Assembly: GCA_039177555.1 (NCBI GenBank)
Contig: JBCDFV010000032.1
Coordinates: 1-45,937 of the forward strand
From: JANQGH01 sp039177555
Lineage (GTDB): Bacteria > Pseudomonadota > Alphaproteobacteria > DSM-16000 > Inquilinaceae
Direction: 5' to 3'
Length of the DNA stretch: 45,937 bases
Each line of letters opens with the position of its first letter. Position 1 is the first letter of the stretch. A model generated the notes under the pieces. It worked only from the letters and a program-made list of their open reading frames with translations, did not search any database and was not told the origin of the DNA. Of the stretch, positions 15,649 through 24,025 are shown in pieces. Position numbers and translations under genes: made by a program.

Positions 15649-16170
15649 TTAGTCGGTTTGGCTGGCCGCAGCGTCGCCTTTGCCGTCTTTTGGCGTAATC
15701 GTTCCGTCGGTCTCGCCGACGCCCCGAATCAGCCAGTCGAGCGTCTTGCCGGACGTTTGCGACAACCGGTCCAGTTCATCAAGACTCGGCTCAACTTCGC
15801 CTTCTTCGAGCGCGCTATACCGCCTCTGATCAATCTCCGCCGCCTTGGCGAATGCCGAAGGGCGCGGGTACTCGGATTGCGCCCGCGCCATGGCGAGACG
15901 CGCTGGAAAACTGTCCGGCGCGTTAGCGGGCACCTTGGCATTCACCGCCCGGCCAACCGACGCTTTCTCAGGCGCGATCAGGGTGGCCTCGGGCATGCCA
16001 AGAAGACCGGCAAGCTCGCGGCGGACGCGTTCCGGCAGGTGTTTCGGTGTGCCGCGATGGACAAACTGGTGCAAATACGCGTGATTGCGGCCGAGCGCCC
16101 GCGAAAGTGAGGCCAGCGTCACCCGATTCTGCTTAACCATTGCCAACAAGTAGGCACGGGCGGGATCCAC
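15649..16170 (-). CDS. Regulator with two helix-turn-helix regions
   Basis: 173 residues. The first HTH-like region is at about residues 15-60 (VTLASLSRALGRNHAYLHQF, then a basic stretch HLPERVRRELAGLLGM), of a kind seen at the start of phage-repressor-like proteins. A linker follows, then an XRE-type HTH at about residues 88-150: FPARLAMARAQSEYPRPSAF, IDQRRYSALEEGEVEPSLDEL, GKTLDWLIRG. No S24 peptidase domain follows the first HTH. The tail is short and hydrophilic. GTG start with GGGGG seven bases upstream. It lies upstream of, and on the same strand as, the other XRE gene, with a separate promoter between. Targets unknown. Confidence 0.8.
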   Translation of the reverse strand: MDPARAYLLAMVKQNRVTLASLSRALGRNHAYLHQFVHRGTPKHLPERVRRELAGLLGMPEATLIAPEKASVGRAVNAKVPANAPDSFPARLAMARAQSEYPRPSAFAKAAEIDQRRYSALEEGEVEPSLDELDRLSQTSGKTLDWLIRGVGETDGTITPKDGKGDAAASQTD

Positions 16171-16626
16171 GAGAAAACCCCCGACTCAATTCATCTAGAA
16201 AACTGAACACACAACATCGACTGATGGTGGAGAACGTGCCACTTAAGACAAGATTAGTATAGACCAATTCCATCGGTGCCTATTGGCAGAGGATTTCCTA
16301 TCTGACCACTATGCTTCTGCGTTTACAGCCATGGCGGGAAATCGAGTAGGTTCCGGAGATCAGACTTTGGCGAGAGCACGCGTTGCTTTGGTCCGCCAAT
16401 CGGGTTTCCGGCAGCGTGACCGGATTCGAGTAATTCTCCCGGGCGATGGCTCGCTAAACGCTAACCTCTCAAAGGGACGTTGAACCCCGAGAGACTCTCG
16501 CATTGGATGACATCAGAATACCGACTGTCGCATAGGTTTGGGCCGTCGATCACGCTGGATGATGTCGCCCCAGGGATGTCACGCCAAAGCCAGCAACGGC
16601 TTGCAGCACGAAACGGCAGCAGCAGC
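16171..16626. other. AT-richer intergenic region
   Basis: About 456 bp between the two-HTH regulator and the hemolysin III-like gene. It should hold the regulator promoter: TATACT on the minus strand at about 16255-16260 is a plausible -10. About 35 bp upstream of this, ATAGGAAAT (minus strand, 16293-16301) repeats half of the palindrome in front of the neighbouring XRE gene. A 6-1-6 inverted repeat CGAGAG-A-CTCTCG is at 16488-16500. Open frames here lack coding character and no RNA gene was recognised. Confidence 0.55.
16293..16301 (-). promoter_or_regulatory. Half-site of the XRE palindrome
   Basis: ATAGGAAAT on the minus strand is identical to one arm of the palindrome at 15537-15554 and lies upstream of the two-HTH regulator's likely -10. 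It may let the XRE protein influence its neighbour. A nine-base match alone is weak. Confidence 0.35.
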
Positions 16627-17349
16627 TCAAGCAACCGAGGGCACGGCGATCAGCACCATCGCCAGGAAATGGCAGAAACTGCCGGCCAAGACGAACACGT
16701 GCCAAATGGCATGGTTGAAGCGCAAACGCTCCCACGCGTAAAAGGCCACCCCGGCACTGTAAATCACGCCGCCCAGAAGCAGCCAAAAGAGGCCGGCGAC
16801 GCTGATGGCCGAAGCGATCTCGCCGACCGCAACAATGCCCATCCAGCCCATGACCAGATAGATCGGCACGACAATCCACCGGTCGTGACGACGACGCGCC
16901 AGCCGGAACACGATGCCGAATACGGCCAGCCCCCAAACCACACCGAACAACGACCAACCCCAGCCACCGCCTAGCCCCACCAAGGCGAACGGTGTGTAGG
17001 TGCCGGCGATCAGCAGAAAGATCGCCGTGTGATCAAAAGCTTCGAACGCCGACCGCAGGCGTGCGCCCGAGGGCGAAAAGGACGCGATGGAATGATAGGT
17101 CACCGAGTGATAGAGCGTCGATGCCAGGAAAACCAGGATCAGCGTTGCGCCATAGATGCTGAGACTGACGAAATGAAGTGCGTCCCCATCGTTCTGGGCA
17201 GTCCAGACCAACAGCATCACCAGGCCCGCAATGCTGAACAGAAGCCCGGCCGCGTGCGTCGCGACATTGACGACTTCCTCGATTGGCAGCTGGGCCCGCT
17301 CGCGGTGGTGCGCGATGTCGTGCGGCAAGTGCAATCGCGGGGCCTTCAT
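16627..17349 (-). CDS. Hemolysin III / PAQR family membrane protein
   Basis: 240-residue seven-helix inner-membrane protein of the YqfA/HlyIII (PAQR) family. The family's metal-site motifs are visible: VNVATHAAGLL near the start, a Ser and His in FLASTLYHSVTYH, an Asp in FEAFDHTAIFLLIAGTY, and two His in FNHAIWHVFVLAGSFCHF near the end. The family is proposed to be a membrane hydrolase; its bacterial role is unclear. The reading frame stays open far upstream, but that part is antisense to the BMP gene, so the ATG at 17349, just before HLPHDIAHHRERAQ, is used. A GTG at 17385 is an alternative. Divergent from the nucleoside operon. Confidence 0.88.
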   Translation of the reverse strand: MKAPRLHLPHDIAHHRERAQLPIEEVVNVATHAAGLLFSIAGLVMLLVWTAQNDGDALHFVSLSIYGATLILVFLASTLYHSVTYHSIASFSPSGARLRSAFEAFDHTAIFLLIAGTYTPFALVGLGGGWGWSLFGVVWGLAVFGIVFRLARRRHDRWIVVPIYLVMGWMGIVAVGEIASAISVAGLFWLLLGGVIYSAGVAFYAWERLRFNHAIWHVFVLAGSFCHFLAMVLIAVPSVA

Positions 17350-17577
17350 ACCCCGTGATATAGGCCTAAGTTCAAAGGCCGTCACATCACGAACCGTTAC
17401 CTCTTTGAAACAGACGTTTGACGGCAAATGCGATCCAGAGGGCCGGGGCGGATGAAAAGCCACTATGGTCAAGTTACAATCGGCGCTATGGTTTCGTGAT
17501 TGACGGCCCCGCGCCGAGTCCTGGTGTGGTGGGCTTTCCAACCGATATCGACGTATGAACAGGGAGTTTTTTCGGAC

Positions 17578-18576
17578 ATGAAGACCCTTTTTACGGCCAC
17601 GGCGGTCGCCGCGCTCATGGTTGCAGTGCCGGCCAGCGCCCAAGATTTCAGCCATGCCGTCGTGTTCGACATGGGCGGCAAGTTCGACCGGTCCTTCAAT
17701 GAAGGCATTTACAACGGGGTTGAGCGCTTCAGCGACGAAACGGGCGTCGAGTACGCCGAGTTCGAGGTCACCAACGAGGCACAGCGCGAGCAGGCGCTGA
17801 GGCGCATGGCGCAGGACGGCGCGGAAATCGTTATCGCCGTCGGCTTCGCGCAAGCCCCGGCGCTTGAGGTCGTGGCGGCCGAATTCCCCGATACCAACTT
17901 CACCATTATCGACGCCGTGGTCGACTTGCCGAACGTGCAATCGGTCGTGTTCCGCGAACATGAAGGCTCGTTCCTTGTCGGCATGCTGGCCGCGATGGCG
18001 TCGGAGACCGGGGCTGTCGGCTTCGTCGGCGGTATGGACATCCCGCTGATCCGTGCTTTCGGCTGCGGTTTTGCTCAAGGCGCGCTTTATGCGGACCCGG
18101 AGGTCGAGGTTTTCGAGAATATGACCGGCACGACGCCGGCCGCATGGAACGACCCTGGACGCGGGGGCGAGTTGGCGCGCAGCCAGTTCGACCGTGGCGC
18201 CGACGTCGTCTATGCCGCCGCCGGCGGTACCGGTCTGGGCGTCTATCAGGCGGCAGAGGACACCGGCAACCTGGCCATCGGCGTTGATTCCAACCAGAAC
18301 TATCTGCATCCGGGCACGATGCTGACGTCGATGCTGAAGCGCGTCGACGTCGCGGCCTACAACGCGTTCCTATCGAGCCATGAAGGGACCTGGGAGCCGG
18401 GTATCCAGGTCTTGGGACTGGCCGAAGAAGGCGTTGGTTATGCACTCGACGAGCATAACTGGGACCTGCTGACCCATGACATGGTCAACGCCGCCAACTC
18501 CGCCATCATCGGCATCATGAATGGCGACATCGAGGTGGTTGATTACCGGGCGGACAATAGCTGCCCGGTGGAGTGA
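17578..18576 (+). CDS. BMP-family nucleoside-binding protein of ABC transporter
   Basis: 332-residue periplasmic solute-binding protein of the BMP/PnrA family, which captures purine and other nucleosides. A signal peptide with cleavage after PASA (residues 19-22) has no lipobox cysteine, so the protein is soluble. Family hallmarks: FDMGGKFDRSFNEGIYNG near the mature N-terminus, IIAVGFAQ-type and YAAAGGTGLGVYQAA segments, and IGVDSNQNYLHPG. The upstream frame to 17500 lacks coding character; ATG 17578 has AGGGAG about 11 nt ahead. First gene of the eleven-gene nucleoside run, followed after 33 bp by the ATPase. Substrate is inferred from family and from the catabolic genes beside it. Confidence 0.93.
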   Translation: MKTLFTATAVAALMVAVPASAQDFSHAVVFDMGGKFDRSFNEGIYNGVERFSDETGVEYAEFEVTNEAQREQALRRMAQDGAEIVIAVGFAQAPALEVVAAEFPDTNFTIIDAVVDLPNVQSVVFREHEGSFLVGMLAAMASETGAVGFVGGMDIPLIRAFGCGFAQGALYADPEVEVFENMTGTTPAAWNDPGRGGELARSQFDRGADVVYAAAGGTGLGVYQAAEDTGNLAIGVDSNQNYLHPGTMLTSMLKRVDVAAYNAFLSSHEGTWEPGIQVLGLAEEGVGYALDEHNWDLLTHDMVNAANSAIIGIMNGDIEVVDYRADNSCPVE

Positions 18577-18609
18577 CGGCCGGCGCGTCCTCACTGACCT
18601 CTGGTCGTA

Positions 18610-20208
18610 ATGCCTAACGACCCGAACGCGCGTTCGATGGCCGGCGCATTGCCGCCGGCCATCGAGTTGCGTGCGATCAACAAGCATTTCGGGCCGGTCC
18701 ACGCCAACAAAGACATTTCCATGACGGTGCCGAAGGGCACCATTCACGGCATCATCGGGGAAAACGGGGCCGGCAAGTCGACCCTGATGAGCATCCTGTA
18801 CGGCTTTTACGCCGCCGATTCCGGCGAGGTCTTCGTCAACGGCCAACAAACCAGGATCGACAATTCGGACGACGCGATCGCGGCCGGCATCGGCATGGTG
18901 CATCAGCATTTCATGCTGGTCGATGTCTTCACGGTGCTGGAAAACATCATCCTCGGTGTCGAGGGCGGTGCGACACTGAAGCACGGCAGTGAATCCGCCA
19001 GGAAGTCACTGCTGGCGCTGGAGCAGGAATACCAGCTCGAAGTGCCGCTTGATGCGATCACCGGCGAACTGCCGGTCGGCATTCAACAGCGCGTCGAGAT
19101 TCTGAAGGCGCTTTACCGCGGCGCCGACATCCTGATCCTGGATGAGCCGACGGGTGTGTTGACGCCGCAAGAGGCGGACCAGCTGTTCCGCATCCTCGGC
19201 ACGCTGCGCGAGCAGGGCAAAACCGTCATCCTGATCACGCACAAGCTGCGCGAGATCATGGCCATTACCGACAATGTCACGGTCATGCGACAGGGCGAGG
19301 TGGTCGCCAACGTCGCGACCAAGGACACCGACCGTGAACATCTGGCGGAAATGATGGTCGGCCGCAAGGTGCTGCTGCGGGTCGACAAGCAGCCGGCCAG
19401 CCCCGGCAAGGCCATGCTTCAGGTCGATGGCCTGAACGTCTATGACCGCTTGGGTGTCCGACGGGTAAAGGACGTTTCGTTCAATGTCCGGGCGGGCGAG
19501 ATCGTCGGCATCGCCGGCGTGTCGGGCAATGGCCAGTCGGAACTGCTGGCGGCCGTGGCCGGCACCATGCGGCCCCGCAGTGGAACGGTTGTTATCGAAG
19601 GTAGCGACGTTACCAAGATGGCTGGCTTTGATGCGGCGACCACGCGGGCGCTGGGCCTCGGGCACGTGCCGGAGGACCGGCACCACGAAGGGCTGGTCAC
19701 CAGCTTTACCGCCAACGAGAATGCCATCCTCGGCTATCATCGTTCGGCCGATTACAATGGCGCGCTCTTCATGAGTGGCGGCGCGGTGGTCTCGGCCTGC
19801 CAGCGTTTCATGGCCGACTTCGACGTTCGTCCCCCCAACCCGTTCCTCAAGGCCGCGAACTTCTCCGGCGGCAATCAGCAAAAACTGATCGTCGCGCGCG
19901 AGATGGAACGGGATCCCAAGGTGCTGCTGGTTGGCCAGCCGACCCGCGGCGTGGATATCGGCGCCATCGAGTTCATTCATCGGCGGCTGATCGCGATGCG
20001 CGACGCCGGCAAGGCCGTTCTTCTGGTCTCCGTCGAACTGGATGAGGTCATGAGCCTGTCCGACCGCATCCTGGTGATGTTCGACGGACTTATCGTCGGC
20101 GAAATGCCGGCCGCCGATGCGACCGAGCAGAAGCTTGGCCTGATGATGGCCGGCATCAATCCCGACGCTGAAAGCGACGCAGCAACGGTCGAGGCGGCAT
20201 CGGCGTGA
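18610..20208 (+). CDS. Nucleoside ABC transporter, double ATP-binding protein
   Basis: 532-residue cytoplasmic ATPase with two nucleotide-binding domains, as in YufO-type nucleoside and sugar importers. Domain 1 (residues about 18-260) has an intact Walker A (GENGAGKST) and Walker B (ILILDEPTG), with signature-like VGIQQRVEILKAL. Domain 2 has the degenerate Walker A usual for this family (GVSGNGQSEL) and an intact signature (FSGGNQQKLIVAREM), with LLVGQPTRGVDIGA. The asymmetry is normal for the family. It overlaps the next permease gene by 4 bp (GTGA), indicating coupled translation. Energises uptake with the two permeases and the BMP protein. Confidence 0.94.
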   Translation: MPNDPNARSMAGALPPAIELRAINKHFGPVHANKDISMTVPKGTIHGIIGENGAGKSTLMSILYGFYAADSGEVFVNGQQTRIDNSDDAIAAGIGMVHQHFMLVDVFTVLENIILGVEGGATLKHGSESARKSLLALEQEYQLEVPLDAITGELPVGIQQRVEILKALYRGADILILDEPTGVLTPQEADQLFRILGTLREQGKTVILITHKLREIMAITDNVTVMRQGEVVANVATKDTDREHLAEMMVGRKVLLRVDKQPASPGKAMLQVDGLNVYDRLGVRRVKDVSFNVRAGEIVGIAGVSGNGQSELLAAVAGTMRPRSGTVVIEGSDVTKMAGFDAATTRALGLGHVPEDRHHEGLVTSFTANENAILGYHRSADYNGALFMSGGAVVSACQRFMADFDVRPPNPFLKAANFSGGNQQKLIVAREMERDPKVLLVGQPTRGVDIGAIEFIHRRLIAMRDAGKAVLLVSVELDEVMSLSDRILVMFDGLIVGEMPAADATEQKLGLMMAGINPDAESDAATVEAASA

Positions 20209-21335
20209 GCAGTTTCGGCAAACCGGCCGACGTGCCGAGATGGGTCAGTCTCGGCCTCGTGCCCCTCGTCAACCTGATCGCGGCCTTCATTCTCGCCGGC
20301 CTCGTCGTGCTGGTGATCGGCGAGGACCCGATCCGCGCGGTGCAACTGCTGATCAGCGGCGCCTTCGGCAGCTTCGTCAACATCTCCTTCACGCTCTATT
20401 ACGCCACCAACTTCATCTTTACCGGCCTGGCCTTTGCGGTGGCCTTCCATTGCGGCCTGTTCAATATCGGCTCTGAGGGGCAGGCCTATATTGGCGGCCT
20501 GGGCGTCGGCCTCGTCTGCCTCTGGCTGGGCGCTTTCCTGCCCTGGCCGGTCCTGCTGCCGATCGCGATCGTGGCCGGCTGCCTGTTCGGCGCCGCGTGG
20601 GCCTTTATCCCCGCCTATCTGCAGGCCAAGCGCGGCAGCCACATCGTCATCACGACCATCATGTTCAACTACATCGCCTCCGCGGTGATGGTCTATCTGA
20701 TGGTCAACGTGCTGATCGCGCCGGGCCAGCAATCGCCGGAAAGCGTGCCGTTCGAAGACTGGGCGACCCTGCCCACGGTGACGGAGATGCTGGCCGCGAT
20801 CGGCGTGCCGTTCCGCCGCGTGCCGCTGAACCTGTCGTTCATCTGGGCGCTCTTGTGCTGCGTCGCCGTGTTCTTCTTCATCTGGCGTACGCGTTGGGGC
20901 TACGAGATCCGAACGGTCGGCGCCAACCCGCAGGCCGCCGTCTATGGCGGCATCTCGGTGTCGCGCAACATGATCCTGGCCATGGCGATCTCCGGCGCAC
21001 TGTCCGGCTTCGTGGGCCTGAACGAGATCATGGCGGTTCAGGAACGGCTGCTGTTGAACTACGTCGCCGGCTACGGATTTGTCGGCATTGCGGTGTCGCT
21101 GATGGGCCGCAACCACCCGGTGGGCATCGTTCTGGCCGCGATCCTGTTCGGCGCGCTCTACCAGGGCGGGGCCGAGCTTGCCTTCGAAATGCCGCTGATC
21201 ACCCGCGAGGTGGTGGTCGTCATCCAGGGCCTGGTGATCCTGTTCGCCGCCGCCCTGGAGAACATGTTCCGCGATCCGATCGAGAACTTCTTCAAGCGGC
21301 GCGGTGCCCGTGCCGATGCCGTGGCGGCGAAATAG
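20205..21335 (+). CDS. Nucleoside ABC transporter permease 1
   Basis: 376-residue inner-membrane permease (branched-chain amino acid / BMP-type permease family). Many hydrophobic helices are evident, with the conserved block FHCGLFNIGSEGQAYIGGLG near residue 85 and YEIRTVGANPQAAVYGGI near residue 235, which contacts the ATPase. GTG start overlapping the ATPase stop. About 13 bp separate it from permease 2. Length is normal for the larger permease of this transporter type. Confidence 0.93.
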   Translation: MSSFGKPADVPRWVSLGLVPLVNLIAAFILAGLVVLVIGEDPIRAVQLLISGAFGSFVNISFTLYYATNFIFTGLAFAVAFHCGLFNIGSEGQAYIGGLGVGLVCLWLGAFLPWPVLLPIAIVAGCLFGAAWAFIPAYLQAKRGSHIVITTIMFNYIASAVMVYLMVNVLIAPGQQSPESVPFEDWATLPTVTEMLAAIGVPFRRVPLNLSFIWALLCCVAVFFFIWRTRWGYEIRTVGANPQAAVYGGISVSRNMILAMAISGALSGFVGLNEIMAVQERLLLNYVAGYGFVGIAVSLMGRNHPVGIVLAAILFGALYQGGAELAFEMPLITREVVVVIQGLVILFAAALENMFRDPIENFFKRRGARADAVAAK

Positions 21336-21348
21336 GCGGGCCGGCGCG

Positions 21349-22707
21349 ATGGACCTCTTCAACGATCTGATCCTGCTGTTGGATGCCACCGTCCGCGTGG
21401 CGACACCGCTGATCTTCGCCGCGCTTGCCGGCCTTTACTCCGAACGGTCGGGCGTGTTCGACATCGGCCTTGAAGGCAAGATGCTGATCTCGGCCTTTGC
21501 CGCCGCCGCCATCGCGGCGGTCAGCGGCTCCGTACTGATCGGTCTGGCGGCGGGCATGCTCGCCGGCATCATGTTTGCCCTCTTGCATGGCTTTGCCTGC
21601 ATCACCTATCGCGGCAATCAGATCGTTTCCGGCGTGGCGATCAACATGCTGGCGGTCGGCCTGACAACCAGTTTGGGCCATGCCTGGTTTCAGCGCGGCG
21701 GCCAAACGCCCAGCCTGGAGAACCCGGAGGCGTTCGAGGGTGTCGACCTGCCCTTGGTGCCGCCAAGCGACACGGAAATCGCCGAGGGGCTGGAAGAGGC
21801 AGGGCTAGACCTGAACCCGCGCGATGACGCGTTCTTCATCGACGCTGTTGAGGATTTGCCGCCCGAAGAGGTTGCCGACGCGGGCAGCGTTGAAGCGCTA
21901 ATGGACACCATCATTGCCAGCGACCCGGAACTGGGGAACCGCCAAATCGGCCGGCTGGAACGTGCCGCCGAAGAGGCGGATCAGACAGGGACCGGGATCG
22001 ACGGCGTGCGCGAGGTCTTGACCGAAGCCACGGCCGAGCCGACACCGTTCCTGAGCTGGGCCATGGGTGGCATTCAGGATTTCGCCAACGGCTTCGTCGA
22101 TATCCTGCAGGCGGAACGGTTCTTCAGCATTCAACTGCCACTGGCGGAGACCTTGGCTGACGTGCCGATCATCGGCGGCATCTACAGCGAGCTGCTGAGC
22201 GGCCACAGCATTCTGGTCTATGTCGCCATCCTGGCCGTGCCGTTTACCGCCTGGGTGGTCTATCGCACGCGCTTTGGCCTGCGCCTGCGCGCGGTCGGCG
22301 AAAATCCGGCGGCCGTCGACACAGCCGGCATTTCCGTCGTCTGGCTGCGCTATCGCGCCGTGATCATTACGGGGTTGTTATGCGGCCTGGCCGGCGCCTA
22401 CCTCTCAACCTCGCAAGGTGCCGCGTTTGGGCGAGAGATGACGGCCGGACAAGGCTTCATCGCGCTGGCGGCGCTGATCTTCGCCAAGTGGCGGCCGTGG
22501 CCGGTGCTGTTCACCTGCCTGCTGTTTGGCTTTTTTGGAGCGATCGAGGCACGCCTGCAGGGCGCCGAAATCCCTGGCATTGGCGAGATCCCCGTGCAGT
22601 TCATCCAGGCCCTGCCCTACATTCTGACCGTTGTCGTTCTGGCCGGCTTTATCGGCAAGGCGGTGGCACCGAAGGCAGGCGGCATCCCGTACGTCAAGGA
22701 ACGCTGA
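21349..22707 (+). CDS. Nucleoside ABC transporter permease 2 with acidic insertion
   Basis: 452-residue permease of the same family. The family core is clear: SERSGVFDIGLEGKMLI near residue 40, YRGNQIVSGVAINMLAVG near residue 95, and FGLRLRAVGENPAAVDTAGI near residue 315. Normal members are about 300-310 residues. Here roughly residues 122-257 are an extra, strongly acidic, hydrophilic segment between TPSL and the ADVPIIGGIYSELLSG region. By the family's topology this position should face the periplasm. The frame continues without a stop on both sides, so this is not a frameshift. The ATG at 21349 is chosen; an in-frame start at 21304 overlaps permease 1. Followed after 2 bp by cdd. Confidence 0.9.
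   Translation: MDLFNDLILLLDATVRVATPLIFAALAGLYSERSGVFDIGLEGKMLISAFAAAAIAAVSGSVLIGLAAGMLAGIMFALLHGFACITYRGNQIVSGVAINMLAVGLTTSLGHAWFQRGGQTPSLENPEAFEGVDLPLVPPSDTEIAEGLEEAGLDLNPRDDAFFIDAVEDLPPEEVADAGSVEALMDTIIASDPELGNRQIGRLERAAEEADQTGTGIDGVREVLTEATAEPTPFLSWAMGGIQDFANGFVDILQAERFFSIQLPLAETLADVPIIGGIYSELLSGHSILVYVAILAVPFTAWVVYRTRFGLRLRAVGENPAAVDTAGISVVWLRYRAVIITGLLCGLAGAYLSTSQGAAFGREMTAGQGFIALAALIFAKWRPWPVLFTCLLFGFFGAIEARLQGAEIPGIGEIPVQFIQALPYILTVVVLAGFIGKAVAPKAGGIPYVKER
21712..22120 (+). other. Acidic insertion within permease 2
   Basis: Coding for about 136 residues rich in Glu, Asp, Pro and Ala (for example SDTEIAEGLEEAGLDLNPRD and SDPELGNRQIGRLERAAEEA), absent from ordinary-length permeases of this family as I know them. 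No domain recognised; helices are likely. Confidence 0.65.
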
Positions 22708-22709
22708 CG

Positions 22710-23132
22710 ATGGCCTTTGCGTCTCGTTTCGGCGACCTGTTCGAGGCGGCGGCAAAAGTGCGCGAAAATGCCCACGTGCCCTATTCCAACTTCAAGGTCG
22801 GCGCCGCTCTGCTGACTGAAGGTGGCGACGTGATCGCTGCGTGCAATGTTGAAAACGCGGCCTATCCGCAGGCCCAATGCGCCGAGGCCAGCGCGATCGG
22901 CTCCATGGTCGCCAAGCATGGCGCCACCAGGATCGTGGAGGCGCTGGTGATCGGCGGCGAGGCAGGTGATGGGATGTTGTGCAGCCCCTGTGGTGGCTGT
23001 CGCCAGCGCTTGCGCGAGTTCGCGTCGCTGGAGACGCCGGTGCATATCTGCGGCCCGGAAGGGCTGCGCCGGACGATGACGGTCGACGAGTTGCTGCCCT
23101 TGTCGTTTGGACCCGATAATCTGGACACATGA
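22710..23132 (+). CDS. cdd: Cytidine deaminase
   Basis: 140-residue zinc enzyme converting cytidine and deoxycytidine to uridine and deoxyuridine. Zinc-binding and catalytic motifs: CAEASAIG (Cys and Glu) preceded by NVENAAYPQ, and PCGGCRQRLREF with the other two cysteines. YSNFKVGAALL near the N-terminus is also characteristic. This is the short homotetrameric form. ATG 22710 lies 2 bp after the permease stop; punA begins 4 bp after its own stop, so the genes are closely coupled. Deamination of imported nucleosides precedes phosphorolysis by DeoA. Confidence 0.96.
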   Translation: MAFASRFGDLFEAAAKVRENAHVPYSNFKVGAALLTEGGDVIAACNVENAAYPQAQCAEASAIGSMVAKHGATRIVEALVIGGEAGDGMLCSPCGGCRQRLREFASLETPVHICGPEGLRRTMTVDELLPLSFGPDNLDT

Positions 23133-23136
23133 ACGC

Positions 23137-23958
23137 ATGAGCACGGCAACCGATGCGACCGAGGCGGCGCTGACTGTTCAGCACCGCCTGCCCGGCTTTA
23201 TCCCCAGGATGGGCATCATCCTCGGTTCCGGCCTGGGCCCGCTGGCGGACAAGATCGAGGACCCGCACGCAATCCCTTACGATGACTTGCCGGGCTTCCC
23301 GTCCATCGGCGTCAGCGGCCATGCCGGCAAGCTGATCCTGGGTCTGCTCGGCGGGGTGCCCGTTGCGTGCCTGGCCGGCCGGGCGCACGCTTATGAGGGC
23401 CGGATCGACGCCATGAAGGTGCCGGTGCGCACCGTGAAGCTGATCGGCGCCGAGGCCCTCTATCTGACCTGCGCGGCCGGCAGCATGCGCGAGACTGTCG
23501 GTCCAGGCAGTTTGATGACCATCACCGACCATCTCAACCTGATGGGCGGCAATCCCCTGGCGGGGCCGAACGATCCGGATTTCGGGCCGCGTTTCCCGCC
23601 GATGGACGGGGCGTACGACCCGGAGCTGGTCGCCGCGCAAAGGCAGGCGGCGGCATCCCTGGGCATATCCCTGGCCGACGGCGTCTATGCCGCATGGCTG
23701 GGCCCGGCCTTCGAGACCCCGGCAGAGGTGCGCATGATCAAGGCGCTGGGTGCCGATGCGGTCGGCATGTCGACGGTGCCCGAATGCATCGTCGCGCGCC
23801 ATTGCGGCCTGCGGGTCACGGCGACGGCCGTAATCACCAATCTGGGCGTCGGGCTGTCTGACGGGCCGGTGAACCATGACCAAACGCTCGCGGCCGCCGC
23901 GGAGGCCAGCGAGCGGCTGCAAGGCCTGGTGACGGAGGTGGTGCGCGCTTTTGGATAG
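23137..23958 (+). CDS. punA: Purine-nucleoside phosphorylase
   Basis: 273-residue PNP of the trimeric (PNP-I, mammalian-like) class, which splits inosine, guanosine and their deoxy forms into base and (deoxy)ribose-1-phosphate. Motifs: phosphate site GSGLGPLADKI, GRAHAYEGR, TCAAGSMRETVGPGSLM, GPAFETPAEVRM, VGMSTVPE, and AVITNLGVGLSDGPVNH for the base. The ATG at 23137, 4 bp after cdd, is preferred to one inside cdd. In this cluster it receives inosine from adenosine deaminase and feeds sugar phosphate to the deo pathway. Confidence 0.93.
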   Translation: MSTATDATEAALTVQHRLPGFIPRMGIILGSGLGPLADKIEDPHAIPYDDLPGFPSIGVSGHAGKLILGLLGGVPVACLAGRAHAYEGRIDAMKVPVRTVKLIGAEALYLTCAAGSMRETVGPGSLMTITDHLNLMGGNPLAGPNDPDFGPRFPPMDGAYDPELVAAQRQAAASLGISLADGVYAAWLGPAFETPAEVRMIKALGADAVGMSTVPECIVARHCGLRVTATAVITNLGVGLSDGPVNHDQTLAAAAEASERLQGLVTEVVRAFG

Positions 23959-24025
23959 CTGGCGTCGCGGCAGGCCGCGGCGTATGATCGGACCAACTTC
24001 AGGAACAGGACGAGAGGCCTCTTAC

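Noticed and set aside
16481..16500. TGAACCCC next to an inverted repeat considered as a tRNA T-arm
   Set aside because: No acceptor, D- or anticodon arm can be built around it.
16283..16974. Two small plus-strand frames (66 and 164 codons) in and beyond the intergenic region
   Set aside because: No ribosome site, no domain; the second is mostly antisense to the hemolysin III-like gene.
17350..18309. Minus-strand frame continuing upstream of the hemolysin III-like gene, giving a 560-residue protein
   Set aside because: This part is antisense to the BMP binding-protein gene and shows no family resemblance; it is a GC-rich shadow frame. The real gene starts near 17349.
19977..21389. 470-residue His/Asp/Glu-rich minus-strand frame
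   Set aside because: Antisense to the ABC permease; the composition is typical of reversed GC-rich membrane-protein codons.
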